Part shown: in pieces, positions 5,626 to 6,614 of the stretch
Numbering within the stretch: position 1 is the first letter of the stretch
How the letters are laid out: each line of letters begins with the position of its first letter
DNA from: an uncultured Pseudorhodoferax sp.
Lineage (GTDB): Bacteria > Pseudomonadota > Gammaproteobacteria > Burkholderiales > Burkholderiaceae
Length of the DNA: 6,614 nt
Assembly: GCA_913776795.1 (NCBI GenBank)
Contig: CAJYRH010000498.1
Span: 1-6,614 of the forward strand
Reading direction: 5' to 3'
Made by a program: the position numbers and the translations under genes
Notes under the pieces: model-generated
The model's database searches: none
Seen by the model: the letters and a program-made list of their open reading frames with translations, nothing else
What the model was told of the DNA's origin: nothing

Positions 5626-5626
<1 letters not shown>
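4778..5626 (+). CDS. ABC transporter permease (SsuC/TauC-like)
   Basis: This 282-residue inner-membrane protein forms the translocation pore, probably as a homodimer. A charged, Arg-rich cytoplasmic N-terminus (1-37, with RRRR at 21-24) precedes about six membrane segments: about 38-58, 94-115, 134-149, 153-175, 212-230 and 250-268. The cytoplasmic EAA coupling loop that docks onto the ATPase is clear at 183-205 (EAAYTLGAD...LIPGAAPGI). Length and layout match the taurine/sulfonate/nitrate permease class. The start at 4778 has only a weak CGGAA upstream; in-frame ATGs at 4817 (codon 14) and 4853 (codon 26) are also possible, since the first 25 residues are not part of the membrane domain. The stop codon overlaps the ATPase start (TGATG), implying coupled translation. 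Confidence 0.93.
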
Positions 5627-6408
<782 letters not shown>

Positions 6409-6409
6409 G

Positions 6410-6614
6410 ATGAAAGCCGGCGCCGCGACCGCCCGACCCACGCCCGCCCGCACCGCGGCCGCGCCGGCGCTGGCGCTGTACGAGCAGGTCAAGGAGCACA
6501 TCACGCGCCGCATCCAGAGCGGCGAGTGGCCGGCCTGGCACCGGCTGCCGTCCGAGCACGAACTCGTGGCGCAGTTCGGCATCTCGCGCATGACGGCCAA
6601 CCGCGCGCTGCGCG
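6410..6614 (+). CDS. hutC: GntR-family regulator, HutC-type histidine utilisation repressor (3' end outside window)
   Basis: Only the first 68 codons are present. An Ala/Pro/Arg-rich tail (1-20) leads into a GntR winged helix-turn-helix: ALYEQVKEHI (22-31), then LPSEHELVAQFGISRMTANRAL (46-67), with the recognition helix from about Ser59. The wording PSEHELV and SRMTANRALR closely resembles HutC repressors, which sense urocanate through a C-terminal UTRA domain and control histidine breakdown; that domain would lie beyond the window. The gene starts one base after the ATPase stop, with only a weak GGCGG about nine bases upstream, so it is probably translated by coupling and transcribed with the importer. 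The CTGTATATACAG site at the operon head would make it autoregulatory. Other HutC-subfamily regulators (for phosphonates or amino sugars, for example) are less likely but cannot be excluded without the rest of the gene. Confidence 0.82.
   Translation, partial: MKAGAATARPTPARTAAAPALALYEQVKEHITRRIQSGEWPAWHRLPSEHELVAQFGISRMTANRALR

Overview
The window is GC-rich bacterial DNA. Codon use is strongly GC-biased, the genes are tightly packed, and the protein families together with a dispersed repeat point to a betaproteobacterium of the Burkholderiales, probably Comamonadaceae (Acidovorax-like). That placement is inferred from overall resemblance, not from a search.

Layout. (1) Positions 2-2754, plus strand: a metabolic gene run of the C-terminal part of an isocitrate lyase/PEP mutase-family enzyme, a complete DapA/N-acetylneuraminate lyase-family aldolase, and a complete PfkB/ribokinase-family sugar kinase. 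The two gaps between these genes hold two copies of a ~100-bp repeat in opposite orientation (about 562-662 and 1730-1829), each with a bulged hairpin. The second copy supplies the apparent ribosome binding site, start codon and first codons of the kinase. (2) Positions 2756-3459, minus strand: a compact type II toxin-antitoxin pair, a ribbon-helix-helix antitoxin followed by a PIN/VapC toxin. It has a near-consensus sigma70 promoter whose -10 lies in a perfect 17-bp palindrome. The toxin and kinase genes converge with a single base between their stop codons. (3) Positions 3460-3700: control region with a perfect CTGTATATACAG palindrome that fits the operator pattern of the HutC branch of GntR regulators, then a leader hairpin. 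(4) Positions 3701-6614, plus strand: an ABC importer operon (periplasmic NMT1/TauA/SsuA-like binding protein, permease, ATPase), followed after one base by the start of a GntR/HutC-type regulator that runs off the window and looks like the histidine-utilisation repressor HutC.

How the parts fit. The importer and hutC appear to form one transcription unit controlled by the operator at its head, so HutC would repress both the importer and itself. The binding protein gene is separated from the permease gene by two tandem hairpins, the usual arrangement for making more binding protein than membrane components; permease, ATPase and regulator are translationally coupled. The imported compound is inferred, from the company of hutC, to be histidine, urocanate or a related compound. 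The upstream run combines two pyruvate/2-oxoacid-type C-C lyase folds with a sugar kinase, and both lyases carry substitutions at positions that normally fix the substrate. It therefore looks like a catabolic pathway whose substrate cannot be read from sequence alone.
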